NCBI GenBank assembly: GCA_024362935.1 | Contig: JANCRA010000007.1 | Span: forward strand, 22,221,003 to 22,285,002 | Origin: Setophaga petechia | Taxonomy: Eukaryota; Chordata; Aves; Passeriformes; Parulidae | DNA length: 64,000 nucleotides | Direction: 5' to 3' | Program-made: the position numbers and the translations under genes | In this document: positions 12,467-26,950 of the stretch, piece after piece | How positions within the stretch are numbered: the stretch's first letter is position 1 | Layout: every line of letters begins with the position of its first letter | Notes under the pieces: generated by a model | What the model saw: only the letters and a program-made list of their open reading frames with translations | Databases searched by the model: none | Told to the model about the DNA's origin: nothing

Positions 12467-15400
12467 CCATTTCACTGCTTGCCATTTTATCTTCCTTAAA
12501 CTTGCTCCTCAAAATCCTCCATTGCCCATAACAAATACAGATGAACTTAGCCATGCCTCTCCAGGTTGCAAGCCATAATCACTGGTTCTACAGCTGCTAA
12601 AATTTGTGGACAGCCAATGGCGTTCTTCCTCTTACTCAGCGTTCCACCCTAACACATTTCTTTATGTCATTCAGGTGTTGTCTTTGGAGCTCTTAAATTG
12701 TGAGAAGTTGTACTTACAAACCCAGCTTTGGGCCTTTGTTACTATTTTGTTAAACAGTACATTCATCACCTGTTTTGAGTAAACAGTGAGAGGGATCACT
12801 TCTACTTTTATGTAAAGAAGAATGCTGGCCAGCACAGCATGCAAAATTGGTACAAGTGAATACGTGCTACTTCTGTTTGGGAGAAGCACACAGAGGATTA
12901 AGGGACTAGCTGCTCTCTACTGAAATATTTTAAGTCTGCTTTGACTATAAAGTGCAGCCTTCAGAAAGCACTCCTTACTGGCACACACATCCTGTAATTT
13001 ACCTTTTGATTGCGCCAGTTATATGGAGACAATGATGTGATACTAAAAATTCCTTGCAATATACACAGTATTTTTATATTACTTTTGTCTTCTAATTAAG
13101 AGAAGGTAAACTAGATTAATGCTTCATTCCTAATAACTGCAGCCTTGGTCCCAGTCATTTATATTAAATGTCTTTAAATAGCAGATAGAAAGAATCTCTC
13201 TCTCCAAAAAGTTGTGGTTTTTGTGTTGCATTATGAAGTCAATTATGGAATATAAGGAAATATATGGAATACAAATTTATCCATAAATTAATTAAATTAC
13301 TACCAAAATGTAGAAAAATTAAGCACACTGTGACACGTACAACAGCAATAGAGATTACTCACAGAAACCAAATATTTCTCATTGATACAGTACTTTTTAA
13401 CTGAGGATGTTGTATCTGGTCGAGTGGTTTTGGTCATGCAGTGAGTGACACATTGTGCTGTGAGGCTATGAAGTAGGAAGAGTGTGAACTAGAATATCAA
13501 TATCTTTAAGTCAAGTTAAATAACCTGCTGAGCATATGGATGAAGTGTAACACTATCACTCTGAATTTATCTCTGTCTTGAGCATTGGTGTCCAAGGCTC
13601 TCCCATAACCCCTTCTATTGCTCAGCTTTGGGGATCACCAAACCCAGAAATGCAGTGGGAATGAGGTGCTCTCTACAGATTTTGTCAGTTAATGATCAGA
13701 AGTGAATGAAAACTTCACTTCAGCATGTAAAAAAATTATCAGTCCTATCAACAGTGCACTCATTTTCTTTTTCTTTGCAAATCCTTTTAAGTGCCAACAA
13801 AGATGTAAAATGAATTAAATATATCCTTGGAATTAAACATACCATTGTGCTAGGATATCCTCCTGACCAACTTTGAGAATGTACCTGTTTGGGTTGGTCA
13901 AATTGACAGATAATGTTGAAAACTCATTTTCAAATTAAAAATAATAAAATTTCTATGGATTATAACATTTGCAGACCATGGAAGGTAAACATAAGCACTC
14001 CTGGAAAACATCTGTTTTTAATCTCTGTGACATCCACACAAAAACATTAATACCAGAGCTAATTTTCAGTTGTTTTCCAGGGATAGTAATGATTTAAATG
14101 TCTGAGGCTGCAACCATTACCCATGCAGAAGTTCCAGTTGACTTCTGTGACACAGCTCACAGTTATGAGGATTAATCACACCAATAAGAGTTTCAGAATT
14201 ACGACCAATACCCTTTATCACAAATGGCTACAAAATTATTGTAGTTACATCAGCATCAGCTGGAAATGCTTCTTTTAAATCCATAATCCAACAATCTTTC
14301 AAATTCAGAATAAAAAAAAAGTATCTATTATTGCTCTACACGCATTTTCAAGCTTGACTTTGAGGGAAAATTAAGAAGTAAGAAATTCTAAAATATTTGG
14401 AATTATTTTGGTATTGATTTGACAGCATTTTACATATAACAGCTCTGGCAAGCATAGCCCTATACAATTGATTTTTTTCTTTGATTATGTGGGTAATAAA
14501 GACTAAATCAGGATTACTAAATATATATAATCTCTGATGCTCATATTTATGCATGTGTGTGCATGTATGGCAGACACAACAGCCTCATAAAATCAAAATG
14601 TTTACTATTGTGTGTTGAGAAGGGAGGGTGCAATTTACAGGGATCTTATTTACTTTTACACACTTGAAAAATATTCCAAGATGCTCCTTCCAAGACAATT
14701 CACTGTGCTGCCCTCGATGTCGGAGCCAGCACCCCTGTCTGCAAATGAGAGGTGTGACTCCCCTCAGGCATCCAGATCAAGAGCTGATGGAGTGTTTTAC
14801 AGTCTTTACCTGTCTTGTCTCTCCAGTCAGCACTAAGCCATGATTGCAGCAGAGCACCACAGGAACCACTGATTGCAGCATGAATCTAAAGGTCTAACCC
14901 ATCATTACAGTAATTACATCTTTTTCGTTATCTTTCACTTCTCAGCAGAAAAGGATTTTGTTGACTGAAGGCCAGACTCTCTGTGCCATCTAGTCTTGTA
15001 TTTCAGATTAGATCTAGACTAGAATACTGAGGACATACAGAGAAGGAATCAGGTTACACAAAAACCACTGAATTAATATGACCACTTGTGTCTTTTTCAA
15101 ATAGAGTACACCCCTGCATATTTTAATGTATGCAGTGTCCCAAGACGTTGAAAAAGAAAGCAGAAATTATTTTTTAAAAGTTAGCAAAAATAGAAAAATA
15201 GCAAGGTGCACTGAAGCTCTATGGGAATGCTCCAATGCATATGCCCTTAATATATTTATAGAAGAATTTGCTTCACACACATGTACACTCATAATGTATT
15301 TTCTGGTTTTCCATGCAATTCAGTTCTTGAGATTTTAAAAGTATTCCAATTTTCTATCTAATTTTGGCCTTCTATTTTGTTTTACAAGTCGTAAAGGAGA

Positions 15401-18176
15401 AGAGTACAAAGGAAACACTGCTGTTCCTTCACATACATGGAACAAAAGTGCTTGTAAAAAAGATGACAAAGTGCATCTTTACCCATATTTCAGTTACATT
15501 TTTAAGTACCATATTACTATCTTTAGGTAATATTCACTTCCAATGAGCGCACACTTCTGGGGGAACGACTAAAAGCAAACCTATATGTACAAAACCTCAC
15601 CCATGCAACAGATCTGTCCAAACGCTACAGAAATTTGACTAGGTGTTAGCCAACATGACCAGCACAAGGTAGTGGAGAAACTGGCCTACCTCCAGCCAGC
15701 TTTGTTGCATTTCCTGCTGCATAACCTTTAATCTGGGCAGCTCAGCTCAACAGCTACTAAGTGCATAAACCTGTACTACACCAGCACCTTCTGCTGTTCA
15801 GTCTACCAGAAACAGTTTTCTGCTATACTTTTTCTGGTCCTCATTAACTGGCTTTATTTGCTATCAACAGTTTTCACACAACCAGAAATAGGAAAATCCA
15901 CAGGTTTCTCCAGGCTGCCCACACATCATTTCAGCACTACAGTGCCCACGTCTGAGGATATACCTTTGACTACAGCTTATTGGTAGAAAATTCAGTTTTC
16001 TACAGTCAACCACAAGCTTCTGGGACAGAAAAAAAGCCAGAGGTTGGCATTTTGCTTCTTGTTAATCACTTGATTTATTGTATTGCCAATGGGCTTTTTA
16101 TTTGAACTGAGTGTGCCTACAGAGTGCGGCACATCCTGCTGACAAAAGTGTGAGTTAGAGCTCTAATATTTGTATACAGTCTCAGTGGGAAAGAAATGTG
16201 CATGGAAAGCACAGTGGGGGAAAACTGGAAGTGAGGACAAAGCAAAGGAACCAATCCAAGAAAAAGGACAGATGAAAATGAGGAAAAACAAATTGAAATA
16301 CATTAGCTAAAAATCTGAATTGCTGACAGTGCAAATTATATCTGATACTTACCAAATGGAACTGGAGAAAAGAGCGTGATCTGAATTGCTCCAAGACCCA
16401 GCTCTGCCAAAAAGGGAGGTGCCAGCACACCAACGCCAGTTTCTGTGTTGCAAAATTTGCTGGCAGTAACAAAACGTTTGGTGTAGAAGGTCACAGACCA
16501 CACCACGTGCCAAGGAAGTAAAAAATGAATACAGAACTGAGGCCAAGCTTCAGTGTTAATAAAAGCTGTGTCAGGCTCCAATTTCAACATAATATCAAGA
16601 AAATACAGATGGCAACATGTATTAAACAGCAGAAGAAGGTAAGTCTCCTGGGCTTGGGACAAGAAAGCTTTGTATCACATTCACTTACCACTCACTGCAG
16701 GAAAAGCAGAGCTTTTGTGCATGTAATAGCTTCTTATTTCCACCAGCTTCATAACGCTGGCAAGGCAAGAGATATTCCACACCATTTTATCAGTCCCTTT
16801 CCCTCTCATACATGCTTTTCAAACAGGAATATCAAGCAGAGCTTTTGCTTTGGTTGGTTTGTTGTTGGGGCTTTTTTCTTCCTTCCCAGCATCTTAAAAT
16901 GAAATTATGGGGTTATGTTTCTTTTGTAATGCTAAGTGCTGCGCTGAAATGGTAGCCACTAACCACAGAGCAAGATTTCCGACATGCATGATGTTTTACC
17001 TAAATCTACAAGATCTTTATTGTGTTCTTACTCCTGCAAACTTCTGTAAAGCCATCAAAGGAGATCAGCAGAAGTAGTAAACAGGATTCATCAGAAGTTA
17101 GATGGACAGTGAGCCCAGGCTGTCACAGTCCATTGCTACTGGGCTGCAGTTACCTGTGTCAGCTGACCTCATAGAGTATTCCACAGACACAAAACAAAGG
17201 TAAAATTCAGCACAAATATGTCAAGATGAGCTAAAATCATAGTTTTGAATGAGTCTTCAAAACCCACTTGGATTATATAACTAATCTGATTTATTTACTT
17301 AAAATAATTTACAGCTAGATATAAAATAAGAAAGGCTGAGCTGGGGAATGTACAATTCAAGTCTAGTCACTCTTGGCAAATCCAAGTAATACAGGTTTCA
17401 TCCATCACTCAGCAGATGGATGACATTCCCAGCTATGACAAAGTTATTTAACCTGTCTTTGTCTACTGGAGTTTCCTCCAGATTCCTAAGTCCCAGTAAA
17501 ATTAATTATTCTTTTTTCACCAGTTCTAGGGACTGACGTGTCTTGAGAGGGAGCACAAGAAAAAGCCCTTTGTTATTTACTGATGATAGCAGTGATTTAC
17601 TTGATAGGAAATGAAGTGGCAGTGAAAAACAGAGGTAACAGGTTTCATTTATTTAATAACAGATTTCATTTCTTTAATATAAACGGTAAATACCATAACA
17701 TTTTAATTTGTAAAATGTTAACAGCTACTTGAAAGATTTCCACAATATGAAATTCAAGGTTTTGTTCCAGTTAGCCAATTAAAAAATTGCATTGTCTTCC
17801 ACTGGCACAGAAATCTAAAAGAATAGGCAAATAGTTTTCGCATCACTGATTTCTTTCCTATCAAATAAAACTGCTGCAACTTTTCAATTTTTTATTTTCA
17901 AATTGTCCCAGAACTCTATTTCAAAAGCTGGGGAGCATTTGATTATTTGCCATATGCTGAAATTGACATATTGACAGCTATGGTAGTAGAAGATTCATCA
18001 ACACAAATTTCCTCCTGGCACCAGCCAGAAACCCACTGTTAAAAAGCTGATTTTGATTACTCCAATTACCCTTATGGCAACTGAACTAGCTGGCTCATGG
18101 CTTTGCATACTCGTTACAGCTTGCAGTTAATAAAAACGGCTGAGCAGTGGAAAGGTAAAGCACCCAGCTCTACAAA

Positions 18177-18640
18177 ATCACAGAATCATAGAATGGTTTG
18201 GGCTGGAATGGACCTTTAAATGTCACCTTTAAACTGCCCCCAGAATGAGCAAGGACATTGCTCAGAGTCCCACCCAACTTGACCTTGAATGCTTCCAGGA
18301 GTGGCGCATCCACCTCATCCCTGGGTAGCCCATTGCCAGTGTCTCACCACCCGTATTGTAAAAAAATTCTTCCTTATATTTAATACAAAGAGATCCTCTT
18401 TTAGTTTAAAACCATTATTCCTAATTCTATTGCTACAGTCTCTACTAAAAAGTCTGTCCCCATTTTTCTTAGAAACCCTCTCTAGGTACTGAAAGGATGC
18501 ACTGAGGTGTTGGAACCTTCACAGCTGAGCAAGCACAACTCCCTCAGCCTTTCCTCAGAGGAAAGATGTTCCATGTCCCCAGTCACCCTTGTGGCTCTCC
18601 TCTGGATCCACTTCAATAGGTCCAACAGGTATAATCAAAT
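18177..18640 (-). mobile_element. CR1-type LINE fragment, about 460 bp
   Basis: Begins with the hallmark avian CR1 terminus CACAGAATCATAGAATGG and continues with GGAATGGACCTTTAAA, CCAACTTGACCTTGAATG and CTCAGCCTTTCCTCAGAGG, all typical of the reverse complement of CR1 ORF2 and 3' end. The element is therefore on the minus strand, the same as the host gene. The reading frame is broken by stops and small indels. This is the longest CR1 copy seen and good evidence for an avian genome. Confidence 0.9.
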
Positions 18641-21206
18641 ATACTGATTAGTTTTATCTAACTGGGAAGTGCAGTGGTAGCACTCATCTTTCCAAAACTT
18701 AAACCTTTTTTATTTTCAAATCATAACTGCATACTCAGATGACAGAAAGATGGTGGCAGGAAGGCCCCAAGAGTGTCAGTGATTGTCCCTAATTGCCCAG
18801 AGTCCAGAAGGCTGCATGTGTTCTCATTTACGTCAGAATGTAAAAAAGAGAAAAAGAAAAAATTCTTAAAAGAAATGCTGAACAAGTGACAGTTCTGTTG
18901 AAGTATTACATTTTTTTCCATTCCAAGCTCCTTTCAGCCCAGCTGACAGGGTCAGAAGCTCTTAACAGCCATTTTTACACAAACATTAAAGAAAGTGCTT
19001 TATGTTGACATGTGCTATAAAAATGTGAAATGCCACTATGGTATAGTCCACTTAAATGAGAAATTGTTAGGATGAAAGCTTTATAGGGAATTTTCCTATG
19101 ATTACAATTAATTACAGCAAACCCTAATAAGCATTCTTATTGGACAATTATTAACATAGGTTTGTTAAAAAGCTTAAATAATTTTACCTAGAAATCACCA
19201 GTATAAAATTTAACCCTAGTGTTTTAATGTTCATGTTACCATAATAAATAAAGAATATATCTTCAGAGATACTCAATGGATTGTAGGTTTGTTTTAACAT
19301 TGTTTTGCTTATATGCAACTGGCTTTTGAATTGTTCAAGGGCAGGAGTTTGAAGACTAAAATACTTCATTTCACTGCCAATCTCACTCCGCTTTGATTAA
19401 ATTTTCCTTCAGTCATTTTGCATTGTCAAAGGCAATGTAGAAAATAAGACACAAGTGTACATTAAAAACCTCTAATGCAGTATATGAGAGTAAGCTATGG
19501 AAAATATCCAAACAACTGGGTACCTTTCCTATATCTAAATCAGTAAGATTTCAGGGATGAAAATTTCTGTTGAACTGAATTTTCATGTGTGAGCACAAAT
19601 GCAAGAAAATATATTGTAGTAAAATTTTATCCTGAAATGAACGTTTTAATATTTCTGCGATTTCACATTTACAAGACTTAACTGTTACTAATTTTATGCC
19701 CCCAATCTTGCAGCAGCATTCTACACTGCCACTAAAGAAATTAGATAATAACGTTCAAGATTAAATTTAGGGCAACATAGTCCTTTTCCCCCCATTTTGA
19801 GACTGATCATATTAGATGAGAAGTCTAGAATTTGGAGACAAAAGGTTAAAGCATTGTTCATTTCACACTACCAAATGATAGTATGGAAGCCAACTTTGAT
19901 TTGCAAATGGCCACTTAGCTCTGACATAAAATGAATTTACCCCATGTATCTTTGAAAGACCGAAACATACAGTTATATTATCTGATTTATATACATTCTG
20001 TTATTATGAGTATGTTATTAATAAAGAAAATCTTGAATTGCTAACATTGTAAAATGAAAGTAATTGGAAGAGGATTTAAATACTGCTAATTGTATCACTA
20101 TCCATATCTTGCAAAAACCTAATCCTGTGAAAGGTTATTAGTGTGAATATTCCTATTTTAACATAATTAAACATACTCATGTGATTAGGCACTCCCTGCA
20201 GAATTAGAGCTGAAGTCTTGATCCTGCATATTCTGGAAGACAATGATGCTCTGCATGAATGCAGCAAGATACCTGTGGACTGCCAAGAAACTGCAGGACT
20301 GAAATCTAAATCTGGATAATTAATCCATCATTCTTCCTGCTTGAGGTTTTGAGTTTAGTCAGTTAGTACATCCTGAAACCCCCCCACTGTTCAATATTTA
20401 CTCTGTGTTAATGCAGTAAGAATGACTTGTAAATTAATAAAGAAATTATTGAAACAATAATCTCAAACCCGTCTCTAAATTTACGTAACAAATGTTACCA
20501 AAAAATATGTTTTGTGTATGATGAAAAAAATAAAGGAAGAAAAAATACTCCTTGATAATTTTAAGATCATGTTTTTTCTTGCAATATATTTCACGCAGAA
20601 GAGGAAACTTTTAACAATAATCTATGTGCAAATATAGATATTTATAATTTTAAGATTTGAATGGGAATGCAGATATTTAATTTTTGGCACCACACGGAAA
20701 AAGGAATTTCAAATCTCACTTCTTTACCATATCCCTAACACAAGATAGTTGACAGCATTCTTAAAAACTGACATAGATCAAGGCTGATTGCATTCCGTTG
20801 ACTTCAGCTTAAATTTAAATGTTGAAAAAGTTCTTTCAAAGACAAAATTCCCCATACCTAGATTTTTCCCTTCTTCAGCATTTTAAAAGTATAAATTTCT
20901 TTCAAAGTTCTTACTATTGGACAGTGGATACCAACTTACTGCTAGGAATGACGGGGAAACAATGTGCAATTACATCAGGTAAAATTATAAAGACATTTCA
21001 ACAAACACAGCATCTAAAACAACACTATTCCATCATTGCTGAGAAAGCATTTAAAGTCACACTCTTTTAAGAATCTACGTCAAGGAAAAAGAAAGCTACT
21101 TTAAAAAAATAAAAGTACTTTATAGAGGAAGTGTAGAAAAGAAAATGTTCTATTTTTTCACCAATAGTATTACTATAATTGTTTTTAAATGTCTTGAATG
21201 TTTCAA

Positions 21207-21220
21207 TTTTTTTTTTTTTT
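21207..21220. repeat. Poly(T) run followed by GTATTGCAGG
   Basis: Fourteen T then GTATTGCAGG. On the plus strand this looks like a splice acceptor, but no plus-strand exon is recognisable after it. Confidence 0.85.
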
Positions 21221-23758
21221 GTATTGCAGGTAAGATTGCAAAAAAAAGCCCAAACTTATAAAAATAGACTAGGGAGAAGCATGTGGCCTGAGAGAATTAC
21301 ACCCTAATGTTCTCCTGATATTTAAGCATGAGAAATGCAGATTAGAAAATGTGATAGTACATAGCTAATGAAGAAAGTAGTTCCTTTGTAAGAAATTGAA
21401 TCTTAAAATGGACAAGAAATCTCTAACAACACAAGTAGAATGAATGCATAAAGCATATAATTGTGGTTTTTTCTTTTTTTGCTTTGCACGAGTTTTAATC
21501 TGAACAGGTATGGAGCATCAGAGCAAAAAGCACCTACATTTTAGCCTGACTCTGCTCCTTCGGGGGAACAGATACTCTGATTCTCAGTGAAGTGAAGCAA
21601 ACTACCAAAGACAAGGTGCTAGTTAAGTACAAACAATTCCCTAACAACTTTATCTCCTCCCTTCCAATAAATTATTCACATTTTCTATGAAACATTTAAA
21701 GAATTTTATTGCAGGATACAGAAGTCAGAAAAGGATTTACTTCTTTGACTTTTATTCCTCTCTTTGAAGTGTCCATCCTAAGTGGGGAGTCTATCATTCC
21801 CCAAACCCCACATTTCAATAATATTTTATGAGTCAGAACTTGCTAATTTAATTCATGAGTTAACAGTTTAAACTAAGGTAGTTTACAGAACTCAGAGATT
21901 GAGTAATAATTCAAACACTGTTGGACACTCACAAGTCACAACTATTATCTTCTTTTCTCATCTCTATATTCAATAGGATGGATTTTTATTCTACTGCAGT
22001 GTTAACACTTTTCTCAGCACACAGCCCCCTAAGGCATGGCAGCAGCCTCACCATACAGATCCTACACAGACAAAACTTCAGCCCTAGTTTGAGTGCTCAC
22101 TCTTTGCCACCCCTGGTGAAAGTCCAAACAGACTATGAAAGCTTTTAGTAAATTAAGAACCAACCCAAAGAATTTCTCAGTGTAAGTTTGATGTAAATAC
22201 TTAAGAGTTCCATGGATCACAGCCAACAGGTGCACCACCTGTGGACAGAACACACATTCTGGCATAATACATTCTTTCAAAATAATTTACTGGAATAACC
22301 CCTCTCTAAAACACCCTACAGTTGATTTTCATGAATGTGAAGCACACAGAGCAACAATTCAAATCAAGCCTCTGGGTGCTGAAGCTCTGGGCACTTCACC
22401 TCTGAAAAACAGGCTCCTGTGGCCCATGAAGCATTTATGGTAGATGAGATGGTACCTAAAACCAGATGCTATCTCACCTACGTCAATACAAGAAAGAAAA
22501 ACTACTCAGCTGAGATACTTGTCTTGTAATTTGCTGTTACTCTGTGCTTTTCAAGATCTATTTCTACCGTATTTTCCCCGAAACTGTGTCCTCAATGAAT
22601 GTATCTAATATTTGTGCTTATACATGTTTCCTTTACCTTTAAAGTTTCTTTGCTGAGGATGGTATAAGGAGAACATGCATTAATATTAGCTTTGTTAATT
22701 GTCTCCATTTCCTAGTTGTAATTATTGCAACAGCATGGGTTTTTCAGAGATGTGCAGACTATAGGTGAATAAATAACCCTGTATCTTAGAACTTCTTATA
22801 ACTCTTGTCCTACAGTCCTGTGTTGAATCAGCTCAGCATGGAAAGAGATTTTCTCCCACTCAATTCAACACAGAAAATAAGGGAGTGGGAAACAGAAACA
22901 TTCAATGCAAAAGAATAATAAAGAGAGAAGCAATAGATTTGTTTCTTCCAAGGAAAAGATTTTTGCATAGCTTTATATCAACACAGAGAAAAAGGGCAAA
23001 ACCAGTTTTTGGAGATTACCTTTAGCCAGCATCCCCTATGGGCTCAGATGCAAAGAGCCAGAGCAGGCTCTGCTGACGTGGCCAGAGAGCCACCCAGGAC
23101 TGTTTAAGATTGCCTTATGGGGCAAGGTGGCTTTATGGGGCTTTCTGGCAGACTGCCTCACAGCACAGCTCAGAAAGGTAAGGACAGCTACAGGAAAGGT
23201 GTCATGCAGCAGAAGAAGGGTGCCTGAAAATGCTGTGATGCACTGATGAGAACGTATGCACAGCAAACCGCCTGGCTCAGCAGAGCACAATCGCTTGAAA
23301 GCAGCGCAGACTCCTCTGTGCATTCAGATTTCCTGAGAACCAAGATACTGCCTCTACTTGTTTGAACCTGTCTGCTTTATAGGTCTATGCAACCATATCG
23401 TGACCAAGATTAGAACAGTAGACCACAGGAACCAGAAAAGCTACTGACACCAAAACAGAACAAAACTTTTTTACTAACTGCATGAAAAAATCCATAACGA
23501 TAAAGAATAAAAATGCAATTTATTATGTATTAATGCAATAAACTCTAAGCAAAAAAAGAGATTTCTCAATATCCTTTTATATTTTCTTTTCAAGTAGTTT
23601 CTTTTTTAATTAACAGAAGGGAATAATACGCTCTCAATTACTTATTTATAAACATCAGTAGAGCATATATATATTCACAACCCAAGATTTTAATTTGTAG
23701 GAGATCTGTATGAGGAACAGCACTCTGTCCCAGGAGAATTAGATCATTTTCTTTGTGA

Positions 23759-23785
23759 TATAAATAAATAAACAAATAAATAAAT
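23759..23785. repeat. (TAAA)n tetranucleotide repeat
   Basis: About seven TAAA units with one interruption (AACA). Confidence 0.9.
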
Positions 23786-25241
23786 GTCTTAAGGCACCAT
23801 AAAATTATTTCTGTACTTTGACCTTTGCAATATTTTTTGTTACATTTAGTAAACATTTTCAGCATTTTAGCCAAAACATTTATTTAAACATTATTGATAT
23901 TATGTCAACTACTTTCTAACTTTTAAATAAAATCTAATTGGAGGAAAAAAGAAAATCAGCACTTTTGCAAACATTGTTTTGATGAGTCAACGCTTTTAAA
24001 CAGAAAAGTACTCCATCACAGTTATATGTCAATTGTAATTTGCAAAAGAACTGAATTTTTACCTATTCATGCTGTTCAGTAACATCAATACAGTTTTGAG
24101 ACAGAGAAACTAAATTCTCATATCTCATTCACCAGTATAAATAATCAAAACCCAGTTTCAAGAGCAACCTTTCATAATCCCCTTAAGACAAACACGCATA
24201 CAAGTCTTTCCTGAGTGAAGAATTTGTCTTAGAGAATTCATCTCTGCTGGTGATGTGAGCCAGAGAAAATCTCAGACTCCTATCAAACCTCAGCACTCGT
24301 ATTTAGGAAAATTAGAAATTTATAGCACTTGCATTCAGGAAAATACAATTTTCCTCGTGGAAATTGAATAACTTGCATTTGGAGTCATGGAGAAAGAGTA
24401 ACAAGGTGCTGCATGAAGCCAATTTCACAACCATTTTTCAGAAAGATTCTCTGTCCATACCATTATGAATTCACCACAGTCCCTCATCATTAACACAGAA
24501 GACAAGGGCAAAACCATACTTTGTCATCCAACCAGCTTTTCAGCCTTATTTCCAACATTGTGAAGAATTGTTTTATAACCAAACATTTCTGACAGTTGGA
24601 GAATTTTGTTAAAGAAGATTTAAGTAGCTCTTAAAAGCTGTTAGTGAAATATGCACGCAGAACCCTGGGAATTCTAAAACTGTGCAGTTACATAGCTCCT
24701 AAAACCCCCAAAGCAGGTTTTTAACTGTTTCCAACAGGCAACTTACTACTTTGGCTATCATGAGTAAGTAGATGTGTGAGAAAGATTTGCCAGGAGGAAA
24801 TCCAAAAGATTATTTTTTTCTCACTCCAACATATAAAATAATCTAAAAAGCTGATGGCAAACTGCTCCCTGTAGCTATTCAGAGTCCACATACTTTGACT
24901 TTTTGGTTCATTCCCTAACTCCCCTGCAAAACTCTATGCCCATTTCTCTCCTATTTTGATTTTTTCCCTTTCAGTCTTCTTTTTTTGCTCATCTTGTCAC
25001 TGTGATATCTCATAACACCTTTTATCATGTAGAAGGAAAATCAGTGTCTATAAATGTCTGACAGTATGGATGATGTTCACATTTAATTTTTAAGTCACTC
25101 AGTATTTTAAGATATGTTTAATTTGATCAACTCTGTGCATATTTTAACACATTATTTATAAATCATCCTCAATAGCTATTATTATTTTGGTGCCAGACAG
25201 TCTTCTATTATGCCTAAACTCAAATTAACTTACTGAGAATG

Positions 25242-25418
25242 AAATTGCTAAATGTTCTGGGCACTGTGAGCTACCCAGCAGATACTCTGAGCACCATGAA
25301 ATACCTGGCAGATATTACAGAGCTGGTGGAAGGCTCAGCAATTACAACCACTGTAAAGCTCTCTGCAGATATTGGAAGCAAAGTCAAGCTACTGGCAGTC
25401 ATTACAGCCCTCGATTGT
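25242..25418 (+). repeat. Degenerate 30-bp tandem repeat, six units, in one open frame
   Basis: Six adjacent units start at 25242, 25272, 25302, 25332 (27 bp), 25359 and 25389. The conserved core is GCAGATAtTac-like: GCAGATACT, GCAGATATTAC, GCAATTAC, GCAGATATTGG, GCAGTCATTAC. In the plus frame 25239-25424 the units read as ten-residue repeats such as YPADTLSTMK, YLADITELVE, LSADIGSKVK and LLAVITALDC, with no stop until after the last unit. I do not recognise it as a known protein or satellite. It is probably an old minisatellite within the intron. Confidence 0.75.
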
Positions 25419-26786
25419 AAATAGGAGTGAGAACTAGATGGGCATTATAAATTCTGTATCAAAGGTCTGATAGGGAGTCCTATTAGGAATTAAGAAATTT
25501 TGAGAAATTGCTTTCATTTCCTCTGTAGAATTCAGAGATTTATATTCACTTGTTACCTGGAAATGCCAATTAACAGTCCTTAATCACTCTTCTGATCATT
25601 CCAGCACTTTTAGAATAACTACTTTTCCTGCTGGGAAATGGATCTCTATGAAGATGCCCGTGCTGGCTCTCTATAAAACAGGAACTTAATATTTGAAGAG
25701 CATTGCAGAATTTCAAATGTTTAGCAACACAGGCTACTGGAAATGTCTCTGCCTTGCACTCACAAGGTCTCACATTCCTATCTGCCTCCAGACACCTATC
25801 TGTGTTTCCTTAACAATTCACCTGATGGACCATTTGTAGGTGGTATTCACATCCTTGAACATTTCTTCCAACCTATAAATATTTGTATTTTTTGTTAAAA
25901 CCAAATCTCTATATCATTCCAGGCAACTTCTGATCTCCCTCCTGCTATTAATATGCTTCTTACACCACACATCGTTCTTCTTGTGGTTATCAGGAGAAAC
26001 GTCTGACTCTCCTTTTGTTTGCAAATGACATTAGCAAAGTCACAGTCTCAGCAATTTTCTGTTATTCAAGCATGTCAAAGATTCAAAGATTCTGAAATTT
26101 ATCAACCATGTGTGAAATTAGACTTTTGATTCTGGAACCCACTGGCACCATCTCAGGCAGTGATCTTTTCTAGGCAGTGTGATCCTTTTAAAAATCTCTG
26201 TTTTAATATGCTCATTGACAGACAAAGCTCAATGTGAAATGAGTTTCCTTTACCTTTTTGGTTTCTCCCTCACACCGCATCTATCATGTTTGTTATGGTG
26301 GAAAATATCCAAAAAACATTTCACTTCTACATCTTCATATAGAATTCATCTAACTGAAGCTCACTGTAAGAATTCTGTTCATCCCCAGGAAGCAGTGATA
26401 AAACGTATAGTTACAGGTTGATAAAAATGCAAGAATTAAATTTGACATCAATATCACTCTTTCAGATACATAACTTGAAAGAAACATTACACAAACTCAT
26501 GTAGGAATCCTCAGTTTCATGAAGAATATAATGTAGAACTAGCATCATAGTTAATGTTCTATGTCATAACTGCATATTATTGAATACATTACAGTGATGT
26601 TCTTGAGATATGAAATAAGAAATTTCTATTTTTTTCTGTTCTCGTTCATTCTCAGGTGTATCTTCTGTGTCAAACACCTGTCAGATTTATTAATTTTTAT
26701 TTTGGCTTTTTGCATAATTTCTGGGTTTTTAACATTTTCTCTGGATTCCACTTCAATTTGTAATGCTAAATGAGAGTACAACTCAC

Positions 26787-26950
26787 CACAGATCAGCTGG
26801 TTTTCCTTCAGGTTATAAAGAGACAGTCCATGTAAAGCACTGGGGTAAGCACAAACCGTTTCCTCTGCTATGCGGACCGAAGCATTTCTGGCCCATTGCA
26901 AGACCCATTTCAGGTTACAGTCACAGATCAGTGAATCAGTGTTGAAATGT
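26787..26950 (-). CDS. ADGRA1: ADGRA LRR C-terminal cap (LRRCT) exon
   Basis: A 164-bp exon coding the cap of the LRR domain. Diagnostic residues are LICDCNLKWVLQWA, then an ARNASV stretch with an N-A-S glycosylation sequon, then TVCAYPSALHG and finally QLIC. The C-x-C pair with the two later cysteines is the usual four-cysteine LRRCT disulphide pattern. CAYPSALH is identical to ADGRA2 as I know it, where ADGRA3 has CVYPKSLQ. The acceptor is tttgcctttgtag, and the donor is G|GTGAGT. The single last base (G) makes an alanine codon with CT at the start of the Ig exon. The open frame runs on past both splice sites; those extensions are intron read-through. Confidence 0.95.

Larger units (their letters stand above)
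11184..26786 (-). other. ADGRA intron of about 15.6 kb between LRRCT and Ig exons
   Basis: The LRRCT exon ends with G and the Ig exon begins CT, making one alanine codon, so the reading frame needs nothing between them. Contents: two minus-strand CR1 fragments (about 11430-11515 and 18177-18640), T14 runs near 12453 and 21207, a short CTT tract at 12312-12325, a TAAA tract at 23759-23785 and the 30-bp degenerate repeat at 25242-25418. No second gene is recognisable. The rest is AT-rich sequence with nothing I can name. Confidence 0.8.

Noticed and set aside
16182..16662. Three overlapping minus-strand ORFs (65-108 codons)
   Set aside because: Overlap in different frames indicates a stop-poor stretch; no family match recognised.
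21207..21230. Plus-strand splice-acceptor look-alike (T14 then GTATTGCAG)
   Set aside because: No coding or conserved exon follows, and no plus-strand gene is otherwise supported.
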